Assembly (NCBI GenBank): GCA_900540345.1
Contig: UQFK01000002.1
Location: 124,001 to 188,000 of the forward strand
Reading direction: 5' to 3'
From: an uncultured Eggerthella sp.
GTDB taxonomy: Bacteria > Actinomycetota > Coriobacteriia > Coriobacteriales > Eggerthellaceae
Length of the DNA stretch: 64,000 nt
In this document: one piece after another, positions 34,259 to 42,589 of the stretch
Numbering within the stretch: the stretch's first letter is position 1
Layout of the letters: every line of letters begins with the position of its first letter
Notes under the pieces: model-generated
Told to the model about the DNA's origin: nothing
Databases searched by the model: none
The model's input: the letters and a program-made list of their open reading frames with translations, nothing else
Made by a program: the position numbers and the translations under genes

Positions 34259-36775
34259 ATGGCTAAACCTTCACCCACTTATCATATGAAGTCTCTCAAG
34301 GTGCTCCTTGCTTTCATGCTCTGCGCTCTGCTCCTTGCCTTATCGAGCGTTTTCTGCACTAAGACAGCTCATGCTGCAACGCTTCAGCGAGGAGACGTGT
34401 CACGCGCAGCTTCTGGCGGGATCGTCTTAGATACCGAGCTTCATACCAAACAACCACACTTCAATAAGCCCATATCCACCTCAAGTGCTCCGAATAGCGG
34501 CACCGCAGATATCGTCTACACCTACTGCTATGCGCTCAGCGTGCCTGCAAAGACCTACAAAACGCTCGGCACTACGCTCAGCGTTCGATGGGACAATGTT
34601 GGCTTCGACGCTGATGATGATCGTATCGATCTGGTTGTAAGTTGGCTTCCCGATTCAAAGTGGTACTCGCTTGATGCACTCTCACAAATACCGCTTTTGC
34701 AACGCTACGACAAGAACGGATATAACACAGCAGGAATATGCATAGGTATCAATAAAGAAATCACTGGTTCTCAATCTTGCTGTGAGCAACATATCAAGAT
34801 CGAGTTCTTTAAACACGCCACCTCGAATCATGCTCGAGGTTCATTCTTAACTAAGATAACAGACCTCGATAAACGCGGTTGGAGCGAGGGATATACGGAT
34901 CGCTGGTGCGAATCGATCGAATTCATTTCAGGCCATGGCTCTGATATGTACATCCCTGCGAGCAATGTCTTGAATATCGGCTCGAATCGCAATGGCGAGG
35001 CATCGACCGACTACCGAGCAACACAAGAAATGGACGGCTCGAGCCTTGATTCAGGTGTTGTTGCAAGCCTCTCATCAGGTGCAGAATTCTGGTATTACTC
35101 CTCTCATGGATGGACCGATATTCTTGACCAATTCGACCCGCAGACCATAACGCTCTCAAGTACCAAAGGAGGAGCGGTCCATTGCAGTGGTAAAACAGGG
35201 CTTGTTCCCGTCGGATGGCGCGGCAATAGAACGATTTCGATCGAAGCTTCAAGCGGGTACAAGATCGCTGAGGTAAGGGTCGATGGCAGCTCTATCGGCA
35301 CACCCTCCTCTTACACCTTCACCTCAGTCACCGAAGATCACACGGTTGAAGCTCGTTTTGTTCCTACTACCTATACGATCACCTTCGATCCAAACGGAGC
35401 TAAGGGCAACATGTCCGATCTCGTTATATGCCACGGTGAATCTCAATACCTGACGAAGAACACCTTCATTCGTCCAGGCTATCTTTTCACGGGATGGAAC
35501 ACTCAAGCTGACGGATCAGGAACTCGCCTCGATGATGGCGAAGAGATACTAGACCTTAGCGCTGTCGATGGAGCAACGATACCCCTTTATGCTCAATGGA
35601 AGCCCATCGAATACGAGATAGCCTTTGACGGAAATAGCGCCACGGGCACGATGTCGCGACAGCGTTTTATCTACGATCAGCACAAAAGTCTTAGCGTCAA
35701 CCAATTCTCTCGAACAGGATATCTATTCGCAGGATGGAACACGCGAGCTGACGGGAGCGGAACGCATTATGCCGATCTTCAGGAGGTCTCCAATCTCTCT
35801 TCTACTCCAAGCGATACGATCACCCTCTATGCCCAATGGGCACCAGTCACTTACTACGTCGTGTTCGATGCGCAAGGAGGCTCGGGTGCCATGGTCGATC
35901 AACTCTTCATCTACGATCAAGCCGAGGCGCTTCAGCGAAACGTGCTTCATCGCAGCGGATATCGTTGGGTCACCTGGAATACGCATCCTTCTATTCCCGA
36001 AACGAACTATACAGATGGACAGCTCGTCAAGAACCTTGCTGAGCGTGCAAACGAAACCGTAACGCTCTATGCGATATGGGCGGCAAACCGCTGCTTGATC
36101 GTTTATGACGGAAATGGCGGTGCAGGATCGATGCATGCGCAGTCACTCGCTTATGGCACAGCAGAAACGCTCTACCCTAATGAATTCGAACGCGATGGCT
36201 ATCAATGGACATCATGGAACACTCGGCCCGATGGATCGGGTATCTCATACGATAACGAAGCAAAAGTGCAAGATCTGAGCATGATCGACAATAGCGTCAT
36301 CACGCTCTATGCCCAATGGAAGCATGAATCCAGAACCGATGCCCAAGATCCTGATACACAAGATCCCGATCAAGACGAAAGCGAACAACCGAATGATCAT
36401 CTTTCAGAAAACAGCCCTTCAAATGATGTGACAGTAAACGATCCTACGGATGATCCCTCTTCTAGCACGACAGATGAAGGCGATAACAGCAGTATCGAGA
36501 CAGATGCGACCGAGGCGAGTAATGCTGATACGCTTAATGAGCTTGCCGAGCACGAGGAAGATCTCGTATCTACTCAAACGGCACTCGATACAAACCTCCA
36601 GGGTACATCGAGTGCCTCGCCCTATGCAAAGACTGGCGGGGCGGTCGGAGCGATGGTCTGCTGCACGCTCGCTGGCGTCATCCTTGGAGCCGCACTCATG
36701 ATCCATGCTCGCCGAAAGAAGCAACACGCGCTCGAAAAACAACGGCGGCTCTTTCAGAAGTACCTAAAGCCATGA
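34259..36775 (+). CDS. Surface protein with InlB B-repeats and sorting signal
   Basis: An 838-residue secreted protein. A signal peptide (about 1-40, ending AHAA) is followed by a unique N-terminal region of about 280 residues, one TLSSTKGGAV...VEARF domain (a Bacterial-repeat/FIVAR-like strand unit, about 300-368), and four Listeria-Bacteroides (InlB B/Flg_new) repeats of about 78 residues (370-447, 450-528, 529-608, 610-687) ending LYAQW. An acidic, Ser/Thr/Asp-rich spacer of about 90 residues leads to the sorting motif PYAKTGG (788-794), a membrane helix and an RRKKQ tail. AAGGAT precedes the ATG. Its stop overlaps the sortase start (ATGA), so it is a likely direct substrate. Confidence 0.85.
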   Translation: MAKPSPTYHMKSLKVLLAFMLCALLLALSSVFCTKTAHAATLQRGDVSRAASGGIVLDTELHTKQPHFNKPISTSSAPNSGTADIVYTYCYALSVPAKTYKTLGTTLSVRWDNVGFDADDDRIDLVVSWLPDSKWYSLDALSQIPLLQRYDKNGYNTAGICIGINKEITGSQSCCEQHIKIEFFKHATSNHARGSFLTKITDLDKRGWSEGYTDRWCESIEFISGHGSDMYIPASNVLNIGSNRNGEASTDYRATQEMDGSSLDSGVVASLSSGAEFWYYSSHGWTDILDQFDPQTITLSSTKGGAVHCSGKTGLVPVGWRGNRTISIEASSGYKIAEVRVDGSSIGTPSSYTFTSVTEDHTVEARFVPTTYTITFDPNGAKGNMSDLVICHGESQYLTKNTFIRPGYLFTGWNTQADGSGTRLDDGEEILDLSAVDGATIPLYAQWKPIEYEIAFDGNSATGTMSRQRFIYDQHKSLSVNQFSRTGYLFAGWNTRADGSGTHYADLQEVSNLSSTPSDTITLYAQWAPVTYYVVFDAQGGSGAMVDQLFIYDQAEALQRNVLHRSGYRWVTWNTHPSIPETNYTDGQLVKNLAERANETVTLYAIWAANRCLIVYDGNGGAGSMHAQSLAYGTAETLYPNEFERDGYQWTSWNTRPDGSGISYDNEAKVQDLSMIDNSVITLYAQWKHESRTDAQDPDTQDPDQDESEQPNDHLSENSPSNDVTVNDPTDDPSSSTTDEGDNSSIETDATEASNADTLNELAEHEEDLVSTQTALDTNLQGTSSASPYAKTGGAVGAMVCCTLAGVILGAALMIHARRKKQHALEKQRRLFQKYLKP

Positions 36776-37560
36776 GATGGCGACGTCAAGCGCAATGGCT
36801 CTTTTGCATCGGAGCTGTGCTCTTTGTTATCTCTTCAGGAGCCCTGATCGGCCTCTATCTGATGAACGCACATGCAACACCCTCCCCCAATCCGAACTCG
36901 AACTTCTTCGGTTTAGAGAGATGGATGGACGCATCGAGCGACGCAGACGACGGGTTTGTTACCGTCGACTGGGACTACTGGAAACAAATCAATCCTGATA
37001 TTGTCGGCTGGGTCAATATCGAGGGCACGAACATCGATCATCCCATCATGCGCGCTCCTCTTGATGACCCCACGTTCTATCTTCGTCATGACATCTATCG
37101 TAACTACAGTGTCTACGGCGTCCCTTATCTCGATGTAGACAATATTCAGGGTGACCTGCTCACGCTCAACGCGATCATCTACGGCCATCACATGGATGAT
37201 GGATCGATGTTCAGTGATCTTGCTTCCTACAACGACGAGGCCTATGCGCGCGAACACACTACAGTCTGCCTGCAAACCCCCGCTGGAAAGCAACGGCTAC
37301 AAGTTGCTTATACCTGCATCATTGATGGAGATACGACCGAGAAGAAGACACAATTCGCAGACGAAGAGGCATTTCAAATGTGGTATGAAGAGCAGCGATC
37401 AAAGGCTTGTATGGTGCTTGATGAAACATACATCCCTGCCTATGTCGTTACCTTTTGCACCTGCTCATACCACCAATTCAGCAACGAGCGCACCTTGGTT
37501 GTCTGTATTCCCGAAAAAACAGCGCTGCCTGACTTCGAGGCAGAAGATACGGCTTCATAA
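36772..37560 (+). CDS. Class B sortase
   Basis: The 262-residue transpeptidase has a cytoplasmic RWRR start, one membrane anchor (8-30) and a class B sortase domain: IVGWVNIEGTNIDHPI near 77-92, the catalytic His block AIIYGHHMDDGSMF near 134-147, and the active-site strand TFCTCSYHQF with Cys231 and Arg240 (NERTLVV). Length and the helix inserted after LRHDIYRN agree with SrtB. It presumably attaches the two upstream surface proteins, with FAQTG and YAKTG motifs, to the cell wall or to each other. The gene is translationally coupled (ATGA) to the InlB-repeat protein. Confidence 0.92.
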   Translation: MRWRRQAQWLFCIGAVLFVISSGALIGLYLMNAHATPSPNPNSNFFGLERWMDASSDADDGFVTVDWDYWKQINPDIVGWVNIEGTNIDHPIMRAPLDDPTFYLRHDIYRNYSVYGVPYLDVDNIQGDLLTLNAIIYGHHMDDGSMFSDLASYNDEAYAREHTTVCLQTPAGKQRLQVAYTCIIDGDTTEKKTQFADEEAFQMWYEEQRSKACMVLDETYIPAYVVTFCTCSYHQFSNERTLVVCIPEKTALPDFEAEDTAS

Positions 37561-37593
37561 CAAGCATCGTGCAAGCCAGCTTGCCTCTTCTGT

Positions 37594-38955
37594 CTACTGC
37601 ACGCTATCGAGCACGATGATGTTCTCGATGTGATCGGTATGCGGGAACATATCGACAGGCTGAACCGTCTTCAGGGCATAACCGCTTCCTTGCAGTATCG
37701 CAACATCGCGAACCTGCGTTTTAGGGTTGCATGAAATATAAACGATACGCTTCGGGCGTAAATGCATCGTCGCCTCAAGAAATTCCTCACTTGCACCTGC
37801 ACGGGGTGGATCCATGAACAAGACGTCGATCGATTCCTCGCGCTGCGCCAGCTCGTTCATGAATTCGCCTGCATCTTGAGCAACGAATGTCGCATTCTCG
37901 ATGCCATTATGCTTCGCGTTGTTGCGCGCATCAACGATAGCAGCTGGCACTTTGTCAACACCGATCACTCCTGTGCTTGCCGTGTCATTTCTGGCAAGAT
38001 CATCCGCATTCGCATCTTTCTGAACCCGCCGCGGATCTTGCCCGCTCGCATTTGCCTGCAAAATCTTTCCTTGGGCTTTTTCTGCTCTCTTCTCTTGCAA
38101 TGCACGCGCTGCCACAAGCCCGATCGTCCCTGTACCGCAATACGCATCGAGGATGTGCTCAACGCCCTGTAAATCTGCAAGTTCGATCGCTTTCCGATAG
38201 AGCACTTCGGTCTGAATAGCATTCACTTGATAGAAGGAATGGGAAGAGATGCGAAAGCTCAGCCCACATAACCGATCGAGAATAAAACCAGGTCCATAAA
38301 GCGCTCTTTCTTTGCCATCCCCCAAGATCACGTTCGTATTGCGCGTATTTACGTTCTGAACGATGGTCGTAATATCAGGACAGCGTTTCACCAGTTCACG
38401 ACAGAAGCTCTTCGCCCCTGGAAACGCCTCTCCATTGGTGACAAGCGTCACCAATACTTCTTTACTTTGGTGTCCAACGCGAACGATCGCATGACGAAGA
38501 AAGCCCTTTCCTGCGTCTTCATCATACGGTTCGATACGATGGCGAGGCATCAGGTCACGGATCGCAAGCACAATCCGCTTTGCTACTTGATTCTCGAGCA
38601 AACATTCATCGGTCGGGATGATGCGGTGCGTGCCACGCGCATACATGCCGCACAAGATCTCTCGTCGCTCACCCGCATGCCCTTGAGCGCGCTTCTTCCC
38701 TTTTACATTTCGTTCACGCTGGTGCGAGTGCGCCTTGATACGTCTACCCGGCGCATAAGGAGAGATGACCTTGTTGCGATAGAAGAATGGATCGTCCATT
38801 CCGATGATCGGAAGAAACGCCGTGCCATCCTTTGCAGCAACTTCCTGAAAAAGCTCTTCTATCTGGGATTGTTTTTGCAAAAGTTGATCGGCATAGGGTG
38901 CTGCCAACAGTTGGCAAGCTCCACATCGTGCGTCAACAGGACAGAATTGCTTCAT
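37594..38955 (-). CDS. rlmD: 23S rRNA (uracil-C5)-methyltransferase, RlmD/RumA family
   Basis: A 453-residue SAM-dependent methyltransferase of the RumA/TrmA family. The [4Fe-4S] cysteines are Cys5, Cys11 and Cys14 (FCPVDARCGACQ) and probably Cys118 (TDECLL). Motifs: SFYQVNAIQTEVLY, ILDAYCGTGTIGL (SAM), FMDPPRAGASEEF, and YISCNPKTQVRD with the catalytic Cys. There is no N-terminal TRAM domain. Two insertions stand out: a basic stretch at 72-98 and a 40-residue polar insertion at 288-328 between motif I and IGVDK. Which uracil is methylated (U1939, U747 or tRNA U54) is not certain. Confidence 0.88.
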   Translation of the reverse strand: MKQFCPVDARCGACQLLAAPYADQLLQKQSQIEELFQEVAAKDGTAFLPIIGMDDPFFYRNKVISPYAPGRRIKAHSHQRERNVKGKKRAQGHAGERREILCGMYARGTHRIIPTDECLLENQVAKRIVLAIRDLMPRHRIEPYDEDAGKGFLRHAIVRVGHQSKEVLVTLVTNGEAFPGAKSFCRELVKRCPDITTIVQNVNTRNTNVILGDGKERALYGPGFILDRLCGLSFRISSHSFYQVNAIQTEVLYRKAIELADLQGVEHILDAYCGTGTIGLVAARALQEKRAEKAQGKILQANASGQDPRRVQKDANADDLARNDTASTGVIGVDKVPAAIVDARNNAKHNGIENATFVAQDAGEFMNELAQREESIDVLFMDPPRAGASEEFLEATMHLRPKRIVYISCNPKTQVRDVAILQGSGYALKTVQPVDMFPHTDHIENIIVLDSVQ

Positions 38956-38980
38956 GATGGCGAACCGAGGGACTAAAACC

Positions 38981-39268
38981 TTATTGGATGCCGCGTTTCA
39001 CGCTGCGACGCTTGCGCTTCGGCTCTTCAGTAGGTTCACGAAAATCAAGCATGAGCTGTTCTTGGATCGCACCTTGCTCTGTTTCTGGAACGCGCTCAAT
39101 ATCGGTAACGGTCCAGCTGATCGCCTCAGAACCATGCAGTTCGAGCATCTTATAGCGAGCATCTTGGATGTTCTGTTTAGAGCCAGCACGGTATTCGCTC
39201 TCGAACTCGATCGAGCTCGATGCGGGCGCCGTGCCTAAAGGAGAAACGATGGTTGCACGATATTTCAT
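38981..39268 (-). CDS. Small protein of unknown function
   Basis: A 95-residue protein with an optimal AGGAGG ribosome site. It begins MKYRATIVSPLGT, contains a central SKQNIQDARYKMLELHG and SWTVTDIERVP pattern suggesting an alpha/beta domain, and ends in a strongly basic tail (EEPKRKRRSVKRGIQ), which could contact RNA. I do not recognise a family. It is 25 bases upstream of rlmD on the same strand and 120 bases downstream of tyrS, so it is probably co-transcribed with the rRNA methylase. Confidence 0.75.
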   Translation of the reverse strand: MKYRATIVSPLGTAPASSSIEFESEYRAGSKQNIQDARYKMLELHGSEAISWTVTDIERVPETEQGAIQEQLMLDFREPTEEPKRKRRSVKRGIQ

Positions 39269-39311
39269 GAAGATCCTCCTCCTACTCTTCTATCTGTCTT
39301 GAGCGCAGCCA

Positions 39312-39346
39312 CAAAAGGAGCGCTCGATCCCGCCCGATCGCGAGCG
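39312..39346 (-). terminator. Probable rho-independent terminator after tyrS
   Basis: On the minus strand CGCTCG-C-GATC pairs with GATCGAGCG around a GGGCGG loop, followed by CTCCTTTTGT. It lies 40 bases beyond the tyrS stop. Confidence 0.5.
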
Positions 39347-39387
39347 TTTAAGCGATGATCGATCTCGCAAACGCCTCGTTTACCTGC

Positions 39388-40599
39388 CTAGACCAAACGC
39401 ACAAACTTGCGCTTCCCAACTTGAATGACTGCGGCATTCAAAAGTGCAGGATCGACGTTGTACGCCTTTGGCGCTAAGGCCTCCCCATTCACTTTCACAC
39501 CGCCGCCATCGATGAGACGACGCGCTTCACCAACCGAACCAGCCATACCCGCATCGCTGATGAGCTTCGCCACATAGACGAGACCCTCTTCATTAGGCGT
39601 CAGATCGGCTGCAAACTCAGGGATATCTTCTGGGATATCGTGCTGCTTGAAGAGGCGATCGAATGCAACTTCCGCCTCAGCCGCTGCGGCCTCGTCATAA
39701 TAGGCGGCAACGATATTCTGAGCAAGCGCGCGCTTGACCTTGTTTGGATGGAGGCTTCCATCGGCAAGGCCCTTTTCGATCTCGTCGATCTCGTCGACAG
39801 TCTTCGTGGAGGCGAGTCGATAGTACTTCACCATTAGTTCATCCGGAATGGACATGACCTTACCAAACATGTCGTTCGGTTCGTCAGTGAGTCCGATATA
39901 GTTGCCGTAGCTCTTCGACATCTTCTGCACACCATCGGTGCCCTCAAGCAGCGGTAAGGTGAGACAGACCTGCGGTTCTTTATCCATCTTTTCCATAAGT
40001 TCGCGACCTGCGAGCAGATTGAAAAGCTGATCGGTGCCGCCTAACTCGACATCGGCATCAATGCAGACCGAGTCGTATGCTTGCATGGTGGGATAAAGAA
40101 ATTCATGCAGGCTAATGGGCTGATTATTGTTGTAGCGTTTCGTAAAATCGTCGCGCTCAAGGATGCGCGCAACCGTGAAGTTCGAAGTGATCTTCAAAAG
40201 CCCCTCAAGATCGAGCGCAAGCAGCCACTCGGAATTGAAGCGCAGCGTGGTCTTCTCGGGATCGAGGATCTTGCATGCCTGCTCGATATAGGTCTTCGCA
40301 TTCTGCTCGACCTGTTCGCGCGTAAGTGGCGGACGGGTGACGTTGCGGCCAGAAGGATCGCCGATGAGCGCCGTGCCATCACCGATGATAAGCGTGACCT
40401 GATGACCCAGATCCTGGAATGCACGCAGCTTGCGCAACGGCACTGCATGGCCCAGATGCAGATCGGGTGCCGTGGGGTCCACACCCAGTTTGATATTGAG
40501 AGGCTCGTTACGTTCGAGCTTCTCCATCAAAGCCTTTTCGGGAATGATCTGGGCTGCGCCAGAAGCGATCACACGGAACTGTTCTTCTGCTGAAATCAT
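39388..40599 (-). CDS. tyrS: Tyrosyl-tRNA synthetase
   Basis: A 403-residue class I aminoacyl-tRNA synthetase of the TyrRS-2 (TyrZ-like) type: LGVDPTAPDLHLGHAVPLR carries the HIGH-class motif (HLGH), DVELGGTDQLFN is the tyrosine-binding block, and KMSKS is near residue 230. The C-terminal S4 RNA-binding domain is evident (SVGEARRLIDGGGVKVNGE). It charges tRNA-Tyr. No T-box leader is visible, but upstream sequence is short (119 bases to the TrmH-family gene). Confidence 0.95.
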   Translation of the reverse strand: MISAEEQFRVIASGAAQIIPEKALMEKLERNEPLNIKLGVDPTAPDLHLGHAVPLRKLRAFQDLGHQVTLIIGDGTALIGDPSGRNVTRPPLTREQVEQNAKTYIEQACKILDPEKTTLRFNSEWLLALDLEGLLKITSNFTVARILERDDFTKRYNNNQPISLHEFLYPTMQAYDSVCIDADVELGGTDQLFNLLAGRELMEKMDKEPQVCLTLPLLEGTDGVQKMSKSYGNYIGLTDEPNDMFGKVMSIPDELMVKYYRLASTKTVDEIDEIEKGLADGSLHPNKVKRALAQNIVAAYYDEAAAAEAEVAFDRLFKQHDIPEDIPEFAADLTPNEEGLVYVAKLISDAGMAGSVGEARRLIDGGGVKVNGEALAPKAYNVDPALLNAAVIQVGKRKFVRLV

Positions 40600-40718
40600 C
40601 GATCCTCTTTCATTGTCTTAGCCTGAATAATCAGCATACCAAAAGTGCGCCACTTCGCCAGCATATGAGGCGTTTGGCGCACGATAAATACGCGAATGAG
40701 AGCGCCCCATGGACGACT

Positions 40719-41636
40719 CTACGAGCGGGCGCGTAGTTCCCAGAAAGCGACCGCTGAAGCTGCCGCCACATTGAGCGAATCGACCCCTTCGCGCATCGGG
40801 ATCTTTGCCACGAAGTCGGATGCTTCGATGGTCTTCTGTGAAAGCCCGTCGCCCTCAGTCCCGAGAAGCACCGCGAGCTTCTTCGGTTCTTGCAAGCACG
40901 CATCATCGAGTTCGACCGATTCATCATGAAGCGCAAGTGCTACCGTCGTGAATCCCAGCCGTTTGAGCTGATCAACTCCTGAATCATGCCAATCATTCAC
41001 GCTGCCTTCGAAGCGCGTCCAAGGAACCTGAAACACTGTGCCCATCGACACACGAATCGCTCGACGATACAGCGGATCGCAGCATCCAGGCGTGATGACA
41101 ACCGCATCGAAACCGAGCGCTGCCGCATTGCGGAATGCGGCACCCACATTCGTGTGGTTCGTGATGTCTTCGAGCACTGCAACGCGACGAGCATCCGCCA
41201 GCAAATCAGCAAGGCGAGGGAGCGGCTTGCGCTGCATCGCACACAGCACGCCCCGCGTTAATTCGAAGCCTGTCAGCTTCTCGATCTCTTCAGAAGGTGC
41301 GACGAAGATAGGAATGTCCCCTTGCTCCAGCACACCAGCATTGCCTTCGGATCGACTTCCTTCGTCCTTAAGTTGGGAGCTTCCAGCATTCGCCCCTTCC
41401 GAACAAAAGTCTGCCTCGATCCGCTCGATCAGAGCAGCACTCCGTTGAAGCCTGTGTTCAGGGATCAACAGAGAAAGCGGTTGATAGCCTGCATCCAAAG
41501 CGCGTCCGATCACCTTTTCAGACTCTGCGATGAAGATACCCTTCTCTGGCTCAAGGCGATTGCGCAGTTGCACCTCAGTCAAACGCACATATGCATCGAG
41601 ACGCCTATCCTCCAAGCTCTCAATCTGAACGATCAT
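40719..41636 (-). CDS. TrmH/SpoU family RNA 2'-O-methyltransferase
   Basis: The 305-residue SPOUT enzyme has an N-terminal L30e-like region (EKVIGRALDAGYQPLSLLI) and a knot domain with the three family motifs: NHTNVGAAFRNAAALGFD, LGTEGDGLSQ and PMREGVDSLNVAAASAVAFWE. It transfers a methyl group to a ribose of rRNA or tRNA; the nucleotide is not predictable. Between them is a low-conservation, Ser/Glu-rich linker (about 83-108). ATG 41636 is chosen, with AAAGAG upstream; a GTG two codons before also fits. Confidence 0.85.
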   Translation of the reverse strand: MIVQIESLEDRRLDAYVRLTEVQLRNRLEPEKGIFIAESEKVIGRALDAGYQPLSLLIPEHRLQRSAALIERIEADFCSEGANAGSSQLKDEGSRSEGNAGVLEQGDIPIFVAPSEEIEKLTGFELTRGVLCAMQRKPLPRLADLLADARRVAVLEDITNHTNVGAAFRNAAALGFDAVVITPGCCDPLYRRAIRVSMGTVFQVPWTRFEGSVNDWHDSGVDQLKRLGFTTVALALHDESVELDDACLQEPKKLAVLLGTEGDGLSQKTIEASDFVAKIPMREGVDSLNVAAASAVAFWELRARS

Positions 41637-41664
41637 ACGCACTCTTTAACTCCCGAATAAGCCA

Positions 41665-42081
41665 TCAAAACTCGCCATTCTCTAGAACGGCGACGCATTG
41701 AACGCCTTGGTTTTCGCAAAGCTTTATCAACTTACGATCAAGCGTGAACAGTGTTGCAGCGAAGCGGCGTGCTAAAACAAAATAGAACATGTCATAAGAC
41801 GAGTGATTCAAGCGAATGCTCTCCGCCAACACTTCTTCTTGGAACTCTTCAATCGGGTAATACTCATCAACAAGAGCGACCGATTCAGCAAGAAAACTCT
41901 GTGCTTTTTCGGCCGTAACAAGCTCCTGTCTACAAAGCTTTCGAAACACACTCACCACTTCAGCGCGAAACAGATCACAGCTAATCACTTTCTCATCTGA
42001 AAGCATGAGCGCACGAAATGCCATTCCTTCTTCAGTCTTACGCGCCATATCGCATGCGGCACTTGCATCGAGAACGATCAT
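41665..42081 (-). CDS. PIN-domain ribonuclease toxin (VapC-like)
   Basis: A 138-residue PIN domain with the acidic metal-site residues Asp5 (IVLDASAAC), Glu41 (FRAEVVSVF), Asp97 (SSYDMFYF) and Asp115 (FTLDRKLI). VapC toxins cleave tRNA or rRNA when unbound by antitoxin. The ATG overlaps the stop of the upstream gene by four bases (42078-42081), the usual VapB-VapC arrangement, so this is a type II toxin-antitoxin pair. The target is not predictable. Confidence 0.88.
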   Translation of the reverse strand: MIVLDASAACDMARKTEEGMAFRALMLSDEKVISCDLFRAEVVSVFRKLCRQELVTAEKAQSFLAESVALVDEYYPIEEFQEEVLAESIRLNHSSYDMFYFVLARRFAATLFTLDRKLIKLCENQGVQCVAVLENGEF

Positions 42082-42389
42082 CGTGCCTCTTTCTCGCGGA
42101 TCTCTGTAAGAATATCTGCTGACGGCGGTGCTAACTCTGAAACCGGAATGGCCGGCAGTTTATCCATTCTTTCAAAGATCCGTTTCCGCTTTTCTCTATA
42201 GTTGCTATTTTCGCTACTCTTTTTTGAGGTAGACACCGATCGATCGCGCTGGGCAAAATCTCTAAACCCTAAATAGTCTTCAAGAATTGTAAGCGCCTGC
42301 TGAGAGATGCTTCGATTCTCCCGAGCAGCACAGCGACGCAGCTCTTCATACACTTCGGTCGGACAGTCTTTGACCTGTAATGCTGGCAT
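42078..42389 (-). CDS. Antitoxin with ribbon-helix-helix N-terminus (VapB/FitA-like)
   Basis: The 103-residue protein starts MPALQVKDCPTEVYEELRRCA, followed by ENRSISQQALTILEDYLG, a FitA-like ribbon-helix-helix with a short beta strand and two helices that bind operator DNA. The rest is polar, basic (YREKRKRIFERM) and ends PPSADILTEIREKEAR, typical of the toxin-neutralising tail. GAGGG lies eight bases before ATG 42389; ATG 42395 and GTG 42398 are alternatives. Probably autoregulates with VapC. Confidence 0.82.
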   Translation of the reverse strand: MPALQVKDCPTEVYEELRRCAARENRSISQQALTILEDYLGFRDFAQRDRSVSTSKKSSENSNYREKRKRIFERMDKLPAIPVSELAPPSADILTEIREKEAR

Positions 42390-42415
42390 TGCCATCACCC
42401 TCTTTCGACTTTCCT

Positions 42416-42450
42416 ATTATAGCATGAATTTTGCATTCGCTTTGCATGAA
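42416..42450 (-). promoter_or_regulatory. Promoter and possible operator of the toxin-antitoxin pair
   Basis: On the minus strand TGC-TATAAT (42416-42424) is an extended -10 box about 27 bases from the antitoxin start. Just upstream the heptamer GCATGAA is repeated (42422-42428 and 42444-42450) and TTTGCAT occurs twice (42430-42436, 42441-42447), fitting a ribbon-helix-helix operator. This is inference. Confidence 0.5.
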
Positions 42451-42535
42451 CAACGCTTCTGTCGCCAAGAGAATCCTCTTCTCACCTTCCCAAAACCATT
42501 CCTCAGACGTAGACGTAACCTGTCTCCAAAAACAA

Positions 42536-42560
42536 GAAAAGCTCCCCGAAGGGAGCCTTT
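42536..42560 (-). terminator. Rho-independent terminator after groEL
   Basis: On the minus strand GCTCCC-TTCG-GGGAGC extended by G-U/A-U pairs (AAAG/TTTT), followed by TTTTCTTGTTTTTGG, about 30 bases beyond the groEL stop. Confidence 0.85.
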
Positions 42561-42589
42561 CTTAAACGCGGACTATCCGTGGAGGGATA

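Noticed and set aside
37570..37584. Hairpin between the sortase and rlmD genes
   Set aside because: A five-base-pair stem only, no T run; too weak to call a terminator.
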